Of a DNA stretch of 64,000 nt, positions 48,807 to 57,375 are shown piece after piece. The translations under genes and the position numbers were made by a program. Below the pieces are notes generated by a model, which searched no databases, had not been told where the DNA came from, and was given only the letters and a program-made list of their open reading frames with translations. Every line of letters starts with the position of its first letter. Position 1 is the stretch's first letter. Source of the DNA: Roseateles_E cavernae (GTDB lineage: Bacteria; Pseudomonadota; Gammaproteobacteria; Burkholderiales; Burkholderiaceae_C); assembly GCF_040187885.1 (NCBI RefSeq), contig NZ_JBDPLH010000002.1, positions 310,001 through 374,000 on the forward strand, in the 5' to 3' direction.

Positions 48807-49541
48807 ATGATTGATATCAAGAACATCTCCAAGTGGTACGGCCCCTTCCAGGTGCTGACCGACTGCAGCACCACGATCAAGAAGGGCGATGTGGTCGTCG
48901 TCTGCGGCCCCTCGGGCTCGGGCAAGTCCACGCTGATCAAGACCGTCAACGCGCTGGAGCCGATCCAGAAGGGTGACATCATCGTCGACGGCATCTCGAT
49001 CTCCGACCCCAAGACCGACCTACCCAAGCTGCGCGCCCGGGTCGGCATGGTGTTTCAGAATTTCGAGCTGTTTCCGCACCTCTCGATCACCGAGAACCTC
49101 ACCATTGCGCAGATCAAGGTGCTGGGCCGCAGCCTCGACGACGCCAAGGCCCGCGGCCTGAAGATGCTCGACCGCGTGGGTCTGATCGCCCAGAAGGACA
49201 AGCACCCCGGCCAGCTGTCCGGCGGTCAGCAGCAGCGGGTCGCGATTGCGCGCGCGCTGTCCATGGACCCCATCGTGATGCTGTTCGACGAGCCGACCTC
49301 GGCGCTGGACCCCGAGATGGTCGGCGAGGTGCTGGACGTGATGGTGCAGCTGGCCAACGAGGGCATGACGATGATGTGCGTGACCCACGAGATGGGTTTT
49401 GCCAAGAAGGTCAGCGACCGCGTGATCTTCATGGACGCCGGCAAGATCGTCGAGGACTGCAGCAAGGACGATTTCTTCGGCAAGCCCGAGGAGCGCTCGC
49501 CGCGCGCCAAGGACTTCCTGGCGAAGATACTTCAGCACTGA
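48807..49541 (+). CDS. gltL: Glutamate/aspartate ABC ATPase, GltL
   Basis: A 244-residue ATPase: Walker A GPSGSGKST (34-42), signature LSGGQQQRVAIARAL, Walker B VMLFDEPTSALD, and the H loop in VTHEMGF. Start at ATG 48807, with weak AAAG upstream; a TTG two codons earlier is possible. Transcription probably ends at the hairpin 49543-49571. Confidence 0.94.
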   Translation: MIDIKNISKWYGPFQVLTDCSTTIKKGDVVVVCGPSGSGKSTLIKTVNALEPIQKGDIIVDGISISDPKTDLPKLRARVGMVFQNFELFPHLSITENLTIAQIKVLGRSLDDAKARGLKMLDRVGLIAQKDKHPGQLSGGQQQRVAIARALSMDPIVMLFDEPTSALDPEMVGEVLDVMVQLANEGMTMMCVTHEMGFAKKVSDRVIFMDAGKIVEDCSKDDFFGKPEERSPRAKDFLAKILQH

Positions 49542-49542
49542 A

Positions 49543-49571
49543 AACAAGGGGCGCTCGAAGCGCCCCTTGTT
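49543..49571. terminator. Bidirectional terminator between gltL and the DUF4394 gene
   Basis: AACAAGGGGCGCT (49543-49555) and AGCGCCCCTTGTT (49559-49571) form a perfect 13-bp stem with a three-base loop between convergent genes. U tracts are short (TTGTT on one side, AAAA-derived on the other), but the stem is strong. Confidence 0.8.
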
Positions 49572-49579
49572 GCATGAGT

Positions 49580-50446
49580 TCAGGGCTCGATCGCAGCCCC
49601 CACCACCGCCTCGCCGCCGGCCACCGTACCGATCAGCGTCGCGCGGCCGCTGGCCAGATCGACTCGGTACCAGCTCGACAGTTTGCCGCGCGTGACGGCC
49701 GAGTAGGCAGCGTTGGACACATCCGAGATGTCCAGCGTCGCCCGCTCGAAGGCGCCCAGGCCCAGCGAGCCGACCGTGTAGAGCCGGCCACTATTGGGTG
49801 ACACCATCGGCGTCACGCCTTCCTTCGTGCCCTGGTGCACCAGCGTGCCCAGCTTGCCGTCCAGCGCGTAGTTGGTCGTGATCTTCTCGTTGTCCTTGTT
49901 ATAGGTGTAGCCGGCCGCGACGAGGGCGGCCGCCTTGCCGGCGTTCGCGTCGGCGGCGTCATAGGCCAGCCGGCCGTCGAACTGCAGGCCCGGCTGGTCC
50001 GCATTGCCGTCGACCACCGCGCCGGTGTCCGGGTGCAGGCGCAGATTGAAGCCGGCGTCGTTGACGACGCGGATGCGGTCCACCGTCGGGTTGAAGTCGA
50101 AGCCCCATTCGGCGGCGCCTTCGCGCGGCAGGGCCACCGGCGTGCCGATGCGGCTGGCGCTGCCGTCGGCGGTGTTGATGCGGTAGAGCTGGCCGCTGTC
50201 GCCCAGCGCGAACAGCTGGCCCTTGGCGACCCGGTAGTCGATGCCCAGCAGCCGCTCCTCGGCGGCCAGGCCGTTCAGCGCCTTGCTGCTGAGGATCTTC
50301 TGCGGCTGGCCGGCGTTGAACTGGATCAGCCGGTTGCTCGCTGTCACCGCATAAATCATCTCCTTGGCCGGCGGCCCGACGGTTTCGGTGCTGGCGCAGG
50401 CGGCCAGCAGGGCGGCGGCGATCAGGGGCAGGGCGTGACGGGACAT
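49580..50446 (-). CDS. DUF4394 lipoprotein
   Basis: A 288-residue lipoprotein with LAAC lipobox (cysteine about residue 17), then repeated beta-propeller-like segments (IYAVTASNRLIQFNAG, LFALGDSGQLYRI). The family (DUF4394) has no known function. It is convergent with gltL. Alone in its transcript. Confidence 0.87.
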   Translation of the reverse strand: MSRHALPLIAAALLAACASTETVGPPAKEMIYAVTASNRLIQFNAGQPQKILSSKALNGLAAEERLLGIDYRVAKGQLFALGDSGQLYRINTADGSASRIGTPVALPREGAAEWGFDFNPTVDRIRVVNDAGFNLRLHPDTGAVVDGNADQPGLQFDGRLAYDAADANAGKAAALVAAGYTYNKDNEKITTNYALDGKLGTLVHQGTKEGVTPMVSPNSGRLYTVGSLGLGAFERATLDISDVSNAAYSAVTRGKLSSWYRVDLASGRATLIGTVAGGEAVVGAAIEP

Positions 50447-50564
50447 GGCTTCTCCGTGCTGTGAGGGTCATCGATTGTTGGTGAGCGCCATCGCCGCTGT
50501 CCAGGGAATAGCGGTGGCTTCATGCGGGAATTCCACCGGGCCACGGGTGCGACAATGCCGGCCC

Positions 50565-51608
50565 ATGAGTACCGCCACCCCCACCCAGCTGAGCCTGATC
50601 CGCCCCGACGACTGGCATGTGCACCTGCGCGACGAGGCCGCGATGCAGAGCGTCGTGCCGCACACCGCGCGCCAGTTCGCCCGCGCCATCGTGATGCCCA
50701 ATCTGCGCCCGCCGATCACAACGGCCGCCCAGGCCCAGGCCTACCGCCAGCGCATCCTCGCGGCCGTGCCCGAGGGCCTGAAGTTCGAGCCGCTGATGAC
50801 GCTGTACCTGACCGATCTGACCCCGGTCGACGAGATCAAGCGCGCCAAGGACGCCGGCGTGGTCGCGCTCAAGCTCTACCCGGCCGGCGCCACGACCAAT
50901 AGCGATGCCGGTGTCACCGACATCAGGAAGACCTACCAGACGCTGGAGGCGATGCAGCGCGAGGGCCTCTTGCTGCTGGTGCACGGCGAGGTGACCGACC
51001 CGGACATCGATGTGTTCGACCGCGAGGCCGTCTTCATCGACCGCGTGATGACGCCGCTGCGGGCCGACATGCCCGAGCTGAAGGTGGTGTTCGAGCACAT
51101 CACGACCAAGGAGGCCGCCCAGTATGTGCACAGCGCCGATGCCTACACGGCCGCGACCTTGACGCCCCAGCACCTGCTCTACAACCGCAACGCCATCTTC
51201 ACTGGCGGCCTGCGCCCGCACTACTACTGCCTGCCGGTGCTCAAGCGCGAGGAGCACCGCCTGGCCCTGATACGGGCCGCGACCTCGGGCAGCACGAAGT
51301 TCTTCCTCGGCACCGACAGCGCGCCGCACGCCTCGGTGATGAAGGAGAACTCGGTCTGCGGCGCCGGCTGCTTCACCGCGATGAGCGCGCTGGAGCTTTA
51401 TGCCGAGGCCTTCGAGGCCATGGGCGCGCTCGACAAGCTGGAGGCATTCGCCAGCTTCAACGGCGCCGACTTCTACGGCCTGCCGCGCAATACCGAGCGC
51501 GTCACGCTGCTGAAGCAGGACTGGACCCTGCCCGACAGCGTGCCCTTCGGCGAGGCGCGGCTCAAGCCGCTGCGCGGCGGCGAGTCGCTGGGCTGGAAAC
51601 TGCTCTGA
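50565..51608 (+). CDS. pyrC: Dihydroorotase
   Basis: A 347-residue zinc amidohydrolase: HVH (18-20) near the N-terminus, carboxylated lysine in VVALKLYPAGATT, and later metal/active-site residues in VHGEV, FEHITT and GTDSAPH. It closes carbamoyl-aspartate in pyrimidine synthesis. Start at ATG 50565; the longer frame extends to 50445 with unlikely residues. Class II form like E. coli PyrC. Confidence 0.95.
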   Translation: MSTATPTQLSLIRPDDWHVHLRDEAAMQSVVPHTARQFARAIVMPNLRPPITTAAQAQAYRQRILAAVPEGLKFEPLMTLYLTDLTPVDEIKRAKDAGVVALKLYPAGATTNSDAGVTDIRKTYQTLEAMQREGLLLLVHGEVTDPDIDVFDREAVFIDRVMTPLRADMPELKVVFEHITTKEAAQYVHSADAYTAATLTPQHLLYNRNAIFTGGLRPHYYCLPVLKREEHRLALIRAATSGSTKFFLGTDSAPHASVMKENSVCGAGCFTAMSALELYAEAFEAMGALDKLEAFASFNGADFYGLPRNTERVTLLKQDWTLPDSVPFGEARLKPLRGGESLGWKLL

Positions 51609-51672
51609 CCGCGCGGCCTCCTGGCTGCAAACCGGCTAGCATGGCCGGCGACGCAACGAGGAGGGAACAGAC

Positions 51673-53028
51673 TTGCGCAAACTCTTGATCGTGGCCGGCC
51701 TGCTGCTGCAGGTTTTGGCCCAGCCGCTGCTGGCCCAGCCGCAGCCGGCGCCCGCAGCTCCGGCGGCGGCCGCCAGCGCGCCGGCCGCGGCGGTCTCGGC
51801 CACCGCCCGGCGCATCTACGAGCGGGCCCGCGGCCAGCTGCTGCAGATCCGCACCCTGCTGAAGAACCAGGACAGCCAGGCCTCGGTCGGCTCGGGCTTC
51901 CTGGTCAGCGAGGACGGCCATGTGATCACCAACTACCATGTGATCAGCCAGGCCGCGCTGGAGCCCGAGCGCTACCGCCTGCGCTATGCCGGCACCGAAG
52001 GCCAGGCGGGCGAGCTGGAGCTGCTGGATTTCGATGTGCGGCGCGACCTGGCGTTGCTGCGCGTGGTCGGCGCCGGGCTCAAGAATGCCGGCGCGCTGCG
52101 CTTTCGCCCGCTGGACCAGCCGCTGTCCAAGGGCGACCGGATCTACTCGATGGGCAACCCGCACGACGTGGCTTTCGCTGTCGTCGAGGGCACCTACAAC
52201 GGCCTGGTCGAGCGCAGCTTCGATGCGCTGATCTATTACTCGGGCAGCATCAACTCGGGCATGAGCGGCGGCCCGGTGCTGGACGAGGAGGGCCGGGTCG
52301 TCGGCATCAATGTCTCGGCGATGTTCTTCGCCCAGCAGATGAGCTTTCTGGTGCCGGCCGAGTTCGCGCTACGCCTGTTCGAGCGCAGTCGCGCCGCCAA
52401 GCCGCTGGCCGGCCCGGCCTGGCCGCGCCTGCGCGAGCAGCTGATGGCCTATCAGGACGAGCTGGTGAGCCGCTTCATCGCCCAGCCCTGGCGCGGTGCC
52501 GACCATGTGCGCTACCGTCTGCCGGTGCCGCAGGAGCAGTTCATGCGCTGCTGGGGGCGCGGCACGCCGGCCGACAGCAAGGGCCTGGACTTCCAGCGCT
52601 CGCAATGCCGGATGGAGCATGCGGTCTTCATCAATGGCGCGCTGCAGACCGGCTATCTGGACATCTCGCACGAGGCCTATGACGGCGCCAAGCTCGGCGC
52701 GCTGCGTTTTGCCAAGCAGTACTCGGGCAGCTTTCGCAACGAGAACCTGGGCCGCTCCAACAAGCAGCGCACCGCGCCGCATTGCCGCGAGGAGTTCATC
52801 CAGAAGGATGTCAAGGAGGGGCCGCCGCTGCGCGCGGTGATCTGCCTGAGCGCCTACCGCAAGCTGGCCGGCCTGCACGACCTGAGCGTGCTGGTGACCA
52901 CGGTGGACGGCGCGACCGAGGGTGCGCTGGGCCGTTTCGATGCCCGCGGCATCAGCTTTGACAACGCGCTCAAGCTGAGCGCCCATTACCTCGGAGGCTT
53001 CGGATGGACGCGCGCGCAGCAGCAGTGA
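51673..53028 (+). CDS. Trypsin-like serine protease (S1C, DegP-like, no PDZ)
   Basis: A 451-residue exported protease: signal peptide (cleavage near residue 21), Ala/Pro-rich linker, and catalytic triad H89 (ITNYHVI), D125 (RRDLALLR) and S198 (NSGMSGGPV). The region after 230 has no PDZ domain but a basic 200-residue extension. Start at TTG 51673, preceded by GAGGAGGG. It overlaps the FHA gene by 25 bases, so the two are translated together. Confidence 0.9.
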   Translation: MRKLLIVAGLLLQVLAQPLLAQPQPAPAAPAAAASAPAAAVSATARRIYERARGQLLQIRTLLKNQDSQASVGSGFLVSEDGHVITNYHVISQAALEPERYRLRYAGTEGQAGELELLDFDVRRDLALLRVVGAGLKNAGALRFRPLDQPLSKGDRIYSMGNPHDVAFAVVEGTYNGLVERSFDALIYYSGSINSGMSGGPVLDEEGRVVGINVSAMFFAQQMSFLVPAEFALRLFERSRAAKPLAGPAWPRLREQLMAYQDELVSRFIAQPWRGADHVRYRLPVPQEQFMRCWGRGTPADSKGLDFQRSQCRMEHAVFINGALQTGYLDISHEAYDGAKLGALRFAKQYSGSFRNENLGRSNKQRTAPHCREEFIQKDVKEGPPLRAVICLSAYRKLAGLHDLSVLVTTVDGATEGALGRFDARGISFDNALKLSAHYLGGFGWTRAQQQ

Positions 53029-53987
53029 TCGAGGTGCTGGGCCGCGACGGCCAGGTGCGCGCCACCCACAAGCTGCAGGCCTGGCCGGTCTCGATCGGCC
53101 GCTCGCCGGACTGCGACATCGTGCTGGACGACAGCCATCTGGCCGCCACCCATGCCCGGCTGAGCCTGGACGAGGCCGGTCCGCAGCTGGCCCTGCTGCC
53201 CAGTCTGAATGGCGGCCAGCTGGGCCGGCGGCGGCTGGCGGCCGGCGAGTCGGTGGCCCTGGGGGCCGGCGCGGTATTCCAGCTCGGCGCCACCCAGCTG
53301 CGCCTGCGCCGCAGCAGCGATGCGCTGGCGCCGGAGCAGCCGCTGCTGCTGGCCGCCGGTGCACCGCCGCTGCGCTGGCTGGCGGGCCTGCTGCTGCTGT
53401 GGCTGGGCGCGCTGTGGCTGGACCAGTGGAGCTCGCTGAACCCGGGCTCGCCGTGGATCGACTATGCCGCCGCCGTGCTGATGCCGCTGGGCCTGCTGCT
53501 GAGCTGGGCCGCGCTCTGGGCGCTGGTGACCCAGCTGTTCCAGCACCGCTTCCCCTTCGCCAGCCATCTGTGGCGGGCCCTGGTCGGTGTGGCGCTGATG
53601 AGTCTGGTGGGCGCGTTGCTGCCGCTGCTGGCCTATGCCTTCTCGCTGCGCCAGCTGCTGCTGCTGGACGGGCTGATCCTGCCGCTCGGGCTGGCGGGCC
53701 TTGTGTACTGGCATGGCAGCCTGGTCTGGCCGCGCGGCCGGCGTGCGCTGGCCTGGGGGGTGATGGGTTTTCTGGTCTGCTCGCAGGCCCTGCTGGTGGC
53801 CAGGCGGCTGGATCAGCAGCACTGGTTCGGTCCGCCGTACTTGAGCGCGCTGCCGCCGCCGGCGCTGCGCCTGGTCGCGCCCAAGCCGCCCGAAGCGCTG
53901 ATCGATTCGCTGCGTCCGCTGGAGGCCGAGCTGGCCCGCCAGGCCAAGAAGGACGACGAGGAGCAGGCCGAGGCCGGCGAGGACTGA
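53004..53987 (+). CDS. FHA-domain membrane protein paired with the S1C protease
   Basis: A 327-residue protein: an FHA domain (about 15-105, with VSIGRSPDCDIVL and LAATHARL) and about five membrane helices (115-265), then a Glu/Lys-rich tail. FHA domains read phospho-threonine. ATG 53004 has GGAGG upstream and lies inside the protease gene's end. The pair probably works as one unit, for example in envelope signalling. Confidence 0.85.
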   Translation: MDARAAAVIEVLGRDGQVRATHKLQAWPVSIGRSPDCDIVLDDSHLAATHARLSLDEAGPQLALLPSLNGGQLGRRRLAAGESVALGAGAVFQLGATQLRLRRSSDALAPEQPLLLAAGAPPLRWLAGLLLLWLGALWLDQWSSLNPGSPWIDYAAAVLMPLGLLLSWAALWALVTQLFQHRFPFASHLWRALVGVALMSLVGALLPLLAYAFSLRQLLLLDGLILPLGLAGLVYWHGSLVWPRGRRALAWGVMGFLVCSQALLVARRLDQQHWFGPPYLSALPPPALRLVAPKPPEALIDSLRPLEAELARQAKKDDEEQAEAGED

Positions 53988-54002
53988 AGCGCGCGCGGCC
54001 TG

Positions 54003-54851
54003 TCAGGCCAGCGTGCGCAGCGCCAGCTCCTGCATCGCATCGGCTGCCGCCGATGTGCGCGAGGCCCGGCTGCGCAGCAGGGCCACGGCCATTGTGGGCA
54101 GCGGCGGCAGGCCCTGCTTGTCGCCGATGATCTGCAGGCCCGGCGGCACGCTGCAGCGCGTCAGCACGGCCACCGCCAGCCCGCTCTCGACCGCCGCCAG
54201 CTGGCCCGCCAGGCTGGCGCTGTGGTAGACGATGCGGTGGCCGCGCCGCCGGGCGTTCAGCGCCGCCAGTGCATCGCGGCGCGCCATGCTGCCGCTCTCG
54301 TAGACCGCCACCGGCAGCGGCTCGCGCCGCCAGGCCTCGTGCTGGGCGGCCCCGACCCAGACCAGGGGCTCGTCGAACAGATGGGTGCCGCGGCCGGGCT
54401 TGTCCTGCGAGACCAGGGCCAGATCGAGCTCGCCGCGCTGCACCTGCGGGATCAGCGCGGTCGACTGCTCGCAGACCAGCTCGATCTCGACCCCGGCATG
54501 GCGGTTCGAGAAGCTGCGCAGCAGCGGCGTCAGATAGCCGGCCGCATAGTCGTCGGGCACGCCGAAGCGCAGCCGTCCGCCCAGCTGCGGGCCGTGCAGC
54601 GCGGTCAGTGCCTCGCCATGCAGCTCCAGCATGCGGCGCGCAAAACCCAGCAGTTCCTGGCCGCTGGGGGTCAGCTCCAGATGGCGCGGGCCGCGCAGCA
54701 GCACCGGCCGGCCGACGGCCTCTTCCAGTTTCTGCAGCTGCATGCTGACGGCCGATTGCGAGCGGTGCAGCAGCGGTGCGGCGGCCGATAGCGAGCCGGC
54801 ATCGACCACCGCGACGAAGGCGCGCAGCCAGTCCAGTTGCAGATCCCGCAT
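54003..54851 (-). CDS. LysR family regulator
   Basis: A 282-residue regulator: HTH in residues 1-60 (LQLDWLRAFVAVVDAGSLSAAA, RSQSAVSMQLQKLEE; only partial phrases given) and a substrate-binding domain. I prefer ATG 54851, six bases after GGAG; ATG 54863 is the alternative. It is divergent from an EamA transporter, with a LysR-type palindrome between them. Confidence 0.88.
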   Translation of the reverse strand: MRDLQLDWLRAFVAVVDAGSLSAAAPLLHRSQSAVSMQLQKLEEAVGRPVLLRGPRHLELTPSGQELLGFARRMLELHGEALTALHGPQLGGRLRFGVPDDYAAGYLTPLLRSFSNRHAGVEIELVCEQSTALIPQVQRGELDLALVSQDKPGRGTHLFDEPLVWVGAAQHEAWRREPLPVAVYESGSMARRDALAALNARRRGHRIVYHSASLAGQLAAVESGLAVAVLTRCSVPPGLQIIGDKQGLPPLPTMAVALLRSRASRTSAAADAMQELALRTLA

Positions 54852-54865
54852 CGCTCGCTCCATTT

Positions 54866-54880
54866 ATTCGATAAGCGAAT
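54866..54880. promoter_or_regulatory. LysR-type palindrome (T-N11-A) between lysR and EamA genes
   Basis: ATTCG-ATAAG-CGAAT has perfect 5-bp arms and includes T-N11-A. It is centred in the 86-base gap between the divergent genes, the usual place for a site that controls both. Confidence 0.65.
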
Positions 54881-54937
54881 GGTAGCCAGCAAAACTATCC
54901 GCTTCACAGGATTTACCAGCTGGCCGAGCATCGCGGC

Positions 54938-55828
54938 ATGCCTGCATCGACACTCGCTCCCGCACCGACGGCCTCCCGCGAAGAACGCCAGGGCCAGGCC
55001 CTGATGCTGGCCGGCGGCCTGCTGCTGGGCACGCTGGGCGTGTTTCTGGAGGAGGCCGGCCAGGATCCGCTGACCGCAGTCTGGTTCCGCTGTGCCTTCG
55101 GCGCTCTGGCCCTGCTGGTCTGGGGCCTGGCCAGCGCTCGCCTGGGCGAGCTGCGGCTGGCGCGGCGCGGCCTGCTGGCCGCCGTCGCGGCCGGCCTGCT
55201 GATGCAGGTCAACTGGGGGCTGTTCTTCGCGGCGATCGAGCGCAGCTCGATCGCGGTGGCCACCGTGGTCTTCCATGTGCAGCCGCTGCTGGTGATGGCT
55301 TTCGGCGTGCTGTTCCTGCGCGAGCCCTTCAGCCGCCGGCAGGGGGCGGCGGTGCTCATCGCGCTGCTGGGGCTGGCGCTGGCCACCGGCCTGCTGGACC
55401 AGTGGCGGGAGATCGACTCCGCCTATGGCTGGGGCCTGCTGATGTGCCTGGGCGGCTCGTTCAGCTATGCCGCCGTGACGCTGATCGCGAAATCGGTGCG
55501 CGGGGTCAGTTCCTTCGCGCTGTCCTGGTGGCAGTGCGCGGTCGGCAGCGTGGTGCTGCTGGCCTGGCCGTTGACGCAGGGCTGGCCGGCCTGGGGCGCG
55601 GCCTGGGGCTGGCTGGCCGGTCTGGGCCTGATACACACCGGCCTGGCCTATGTGCTGCTCTATGCCGGCATCAACCGGCTGCCGGCCGGCCGCATCGCAT
55701 TGCTGCAGTTCGTCTATCCGGCGGCGGCGGTGCTGGTCGACTGGGCCGTCTACGGGCGCGCCTTGAGCCCGTTGCAGCTGCTGGGCGTCGCGATGATGGC
55801 GGCCGCGATCGCGAGCCTGAAGCGATGA
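54938..55828 (+). CDS. EamA/DMT family transporter
   Basis: A 296-residue transporter of ten membrane helices in two EamA repeats (about 15-145 and 160-295). Start at ATG 54938, with no strong ribosome site. It is divergent from LysR, which likely regulates it. The stop is 16 bases upstream of the rnpB transcript; the rnpB promoter lies at its end. Confidence 0.88.
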   Translation: MPASTLAPAPTASREERQGQALMLAGGLLLGTLGVFLEEAGQDPLTAVWFRCAFGALALLVWGLASARLGELRLARRGLLAAVAAGLLMQVNWGLFFAAIERSSIAVATVVFHVQPLLVMAFGVLFLREPFSRRQGAAVLIALLGLALATGLLDQWREIDSAYGWGLLMCLGGSFSYAAVTLIAKSVRGVSSFALSWWQCAVGSVVLLAWPLTQGWPAWGAAWGWLAGLGLIHTGLAYVLLYAGINRLPAGRIALLQFVYPAAAVLVDWAVYGRALSPLQLLGVAMMAAAIASLKR

Positions 55829-55830
55829 AC

Positions 55831-55836
55831 GATAAT
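55831..55836 (+). promoter_or_regulatory. Candidate -10 element for rnpB
   Basis: GATAAT is eight bases before the predicted rnpB 5' end. No convincing -35 hexamer is seen 16-18 bases upstream, so the promoter rests on this element alone. Confidence 0.4.
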
Positions 55837-55844
55837 GCGGCCGT

Positions 55845-56224
55845 GAAGCAAGCCAGACCGCCGCTGGCCCGATCAGGGAAACCTGGGGCTGGAGGAAGGT
55901 CCGGACTGCAAAGAGCGGCGTAGCAGCTAACGGCTGTCCGGCGTGAGCCGAGGATCAGAGCAACAGAGACGAGTCGATCAAACGTGCGGGGTGCTAAGCC
56001 CGCGGGACCATGAGCGCAGCCCATGGGATCGGGTGAAACGGGCAATCTCTACGCGCAGCAACACCAAGTAGGCCAGTATCGAGGCGGCTCGCTGAGCTGG
56101 CGGGTAGGTGGCACCGAGCCGGGCAGTGATGCCCGGCCCAGAGGAATGGCGGTCACAGGACCCGGCCCGCAAGGGTCAGGTCTTGCACAGAATCCGGCCT
56201 ATCGGCTTGCTTCACTCTTATTTT
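55845..56224 (+). ncRNA. rnpB: RNase P RNA (M1-type)
   Basis: About 380 bases with the bacterial RNase P hallmarks: 5' GAAGCAAGCC pairs with 3' GGCTTGCTTC (P1; 56204-56213), the conserved GAGGAAGGTCCGGACT near the start and ACAGAATCCGGC near the end (P4 halves), and a terminal T run at 56218-56224. This RNA cleaves tRNA 5' leaders. End points are good to a few bases. Confidence 0.95.
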
Positions 56225-56231
56225 GATTGGC

Positions 56232-56269
56232 GTGACAGACCGACCGAGCGAAGCGAGTAGCTCTGTCAC
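56232..56269. repeat. Inverted repeat after rnpB
   Basis: GTGACAGA (56232-56239) and TCTGTCAC (56262-56269) form an 8-bp stem with a 22-base loop that holds GAGCGAAGCGAG. It is between rnpB and the end of the convergent Gfo/Idh gene; possible bidirectional terminator, though U tracts are absent. Confidence 0.5.
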
Positions 56270-56277
56270 CCACTGAC

Positions 56278-57264
56278 TTAGCGGGTTGTCAGCAGCGCCT
56301 CGATGGTCTGCTGCACCGCGAGCGCCTCGGCATAGCCGGGCAGGCTGTGCGAGCGGCCCTCGATCAGCGCCACCCATTGATCCAGTTGGTCGGCCTGGCT
56401 GCTGGCCCGCAGCGCGTCGGACGAACCCAGTGGTTGCCAGCCCTCGCTGCGGCGCTGCTGGGTCACACCGAACCATTCGCGCAGCTCGACCTCGCCCTCG
56501 CTGGCACGCCACAGCATGCGGTTGTGGTCGGGCACCGGCACATCGCTGGCCACCCGGGCGGCGATGCGGATGGGCACGCCGGTCGCGTCTAGCCGGGCGT
56601 TCAAGGCGGTCTCGGCGCGGTGGCCGTCGGCGGGGTAGTCGACCTGGCTGTCCAGCACCTCGGCATGGCCCAGCACGCGCTGCAGCACGAAGACGAAGTG
56701 CGACAGCACCTCGCGCGTGAAGCCGCCTTCCTCGCGTTCGGCCAGCCAGGCACCTGCACCGGCCTGCCAGGGACGCGGCCAGGCGGCGAAGGCCACCTCG
56801 AGTTCGACCGAGCTCAGCGGGCCCAGCGGCAGCCGGGAGGCTGCGCCGAAGGCCAGCTGCAGCGCGCCCAGGCCCGGCGCCGAGGCCAGCGAGAAATTCA
56901 CCGCAGCGCGCTGCTTCTCGCGGGCGATGCGGGCGATGAGCTCCTGCGCGGCGGGGAAGTCCACCGTCAGCGGCTTCTCGCAGAACACCGCCAGGCCGGC
57001 ATCGAAGGCCAGATGCGACAGGCTCATGTGCGCGGCGGGCGGTGTCGCGATATAGAGGCTGTGCAGGCCGGGTGTGGCGATCAGCTGCTCTGCACTGGCC
57101 GCAGCCTGTAGCTGCGGGTAGCTGGCCAGGGTCTGGGCCACGGCCGCCGGATTGGCATCCCAGACCCAGGCGGCGCGCAGCCGCTGGTGGGTGGCCAGGC
57201 GGGCCAGCATGCGCTGGCCCATCACGCCCAGGCCGATGATGCCGATGTTCAAGGGTTCCGTCAT
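56278..57264 (-). CDS. Gfo/Idh/MocA family oxidoreductase
   Basis: A 328-residue NAD(P)-dependent enzyme: Rossmann motif GLGVMG (about 12-17), catalytic lysine in CEKPLTV (about 95-101), and a second alpha/beta domain. The family acts on sugars and inositols. Start at ATG 57264. It is divergent from the Bcr/CflA gene with 111 bases between. Substrate unknown. Confidence 0.87.
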   Translation of the reverse strand: MTEPLNIGIIGLGVMGQRMLARLATHQRLRAAWVWDANPAAVAQTLASYPQLQAAASAEQLIATPGLHSLYIATPPAAHMSLSHLAFDAGLAVFCEKPLTVDFPAAQELIARIAREKQRAAVNFSLASAPGLGALQLAFGAASRLPLGPLSSVELEVAFAAWPRPWQAGAGAWLAEREEGGFTREVLSHFVFVLQRVLGHAEVLDSQVDYPADGHRAETALNARLDATGVPIRIAARVASDVPVPDHNRMLWRASEGEVELREWFGVTQQRRSEGWQPLGSSDALRASSQADQLDQWVALIEGRSHSLPGYAEALAVQQTIEALLTTR

Positions 57265-57375
57265 TGTTCCGTCATGCCATAGCCACAGGAGTGCCGAGTT
57301 TAGAGGGCGCCGCTACACTGCGGCACTGCCCATCAGACCTGCCGACCGAGCGGGCGTGTAGCGCACAAAACCCCG

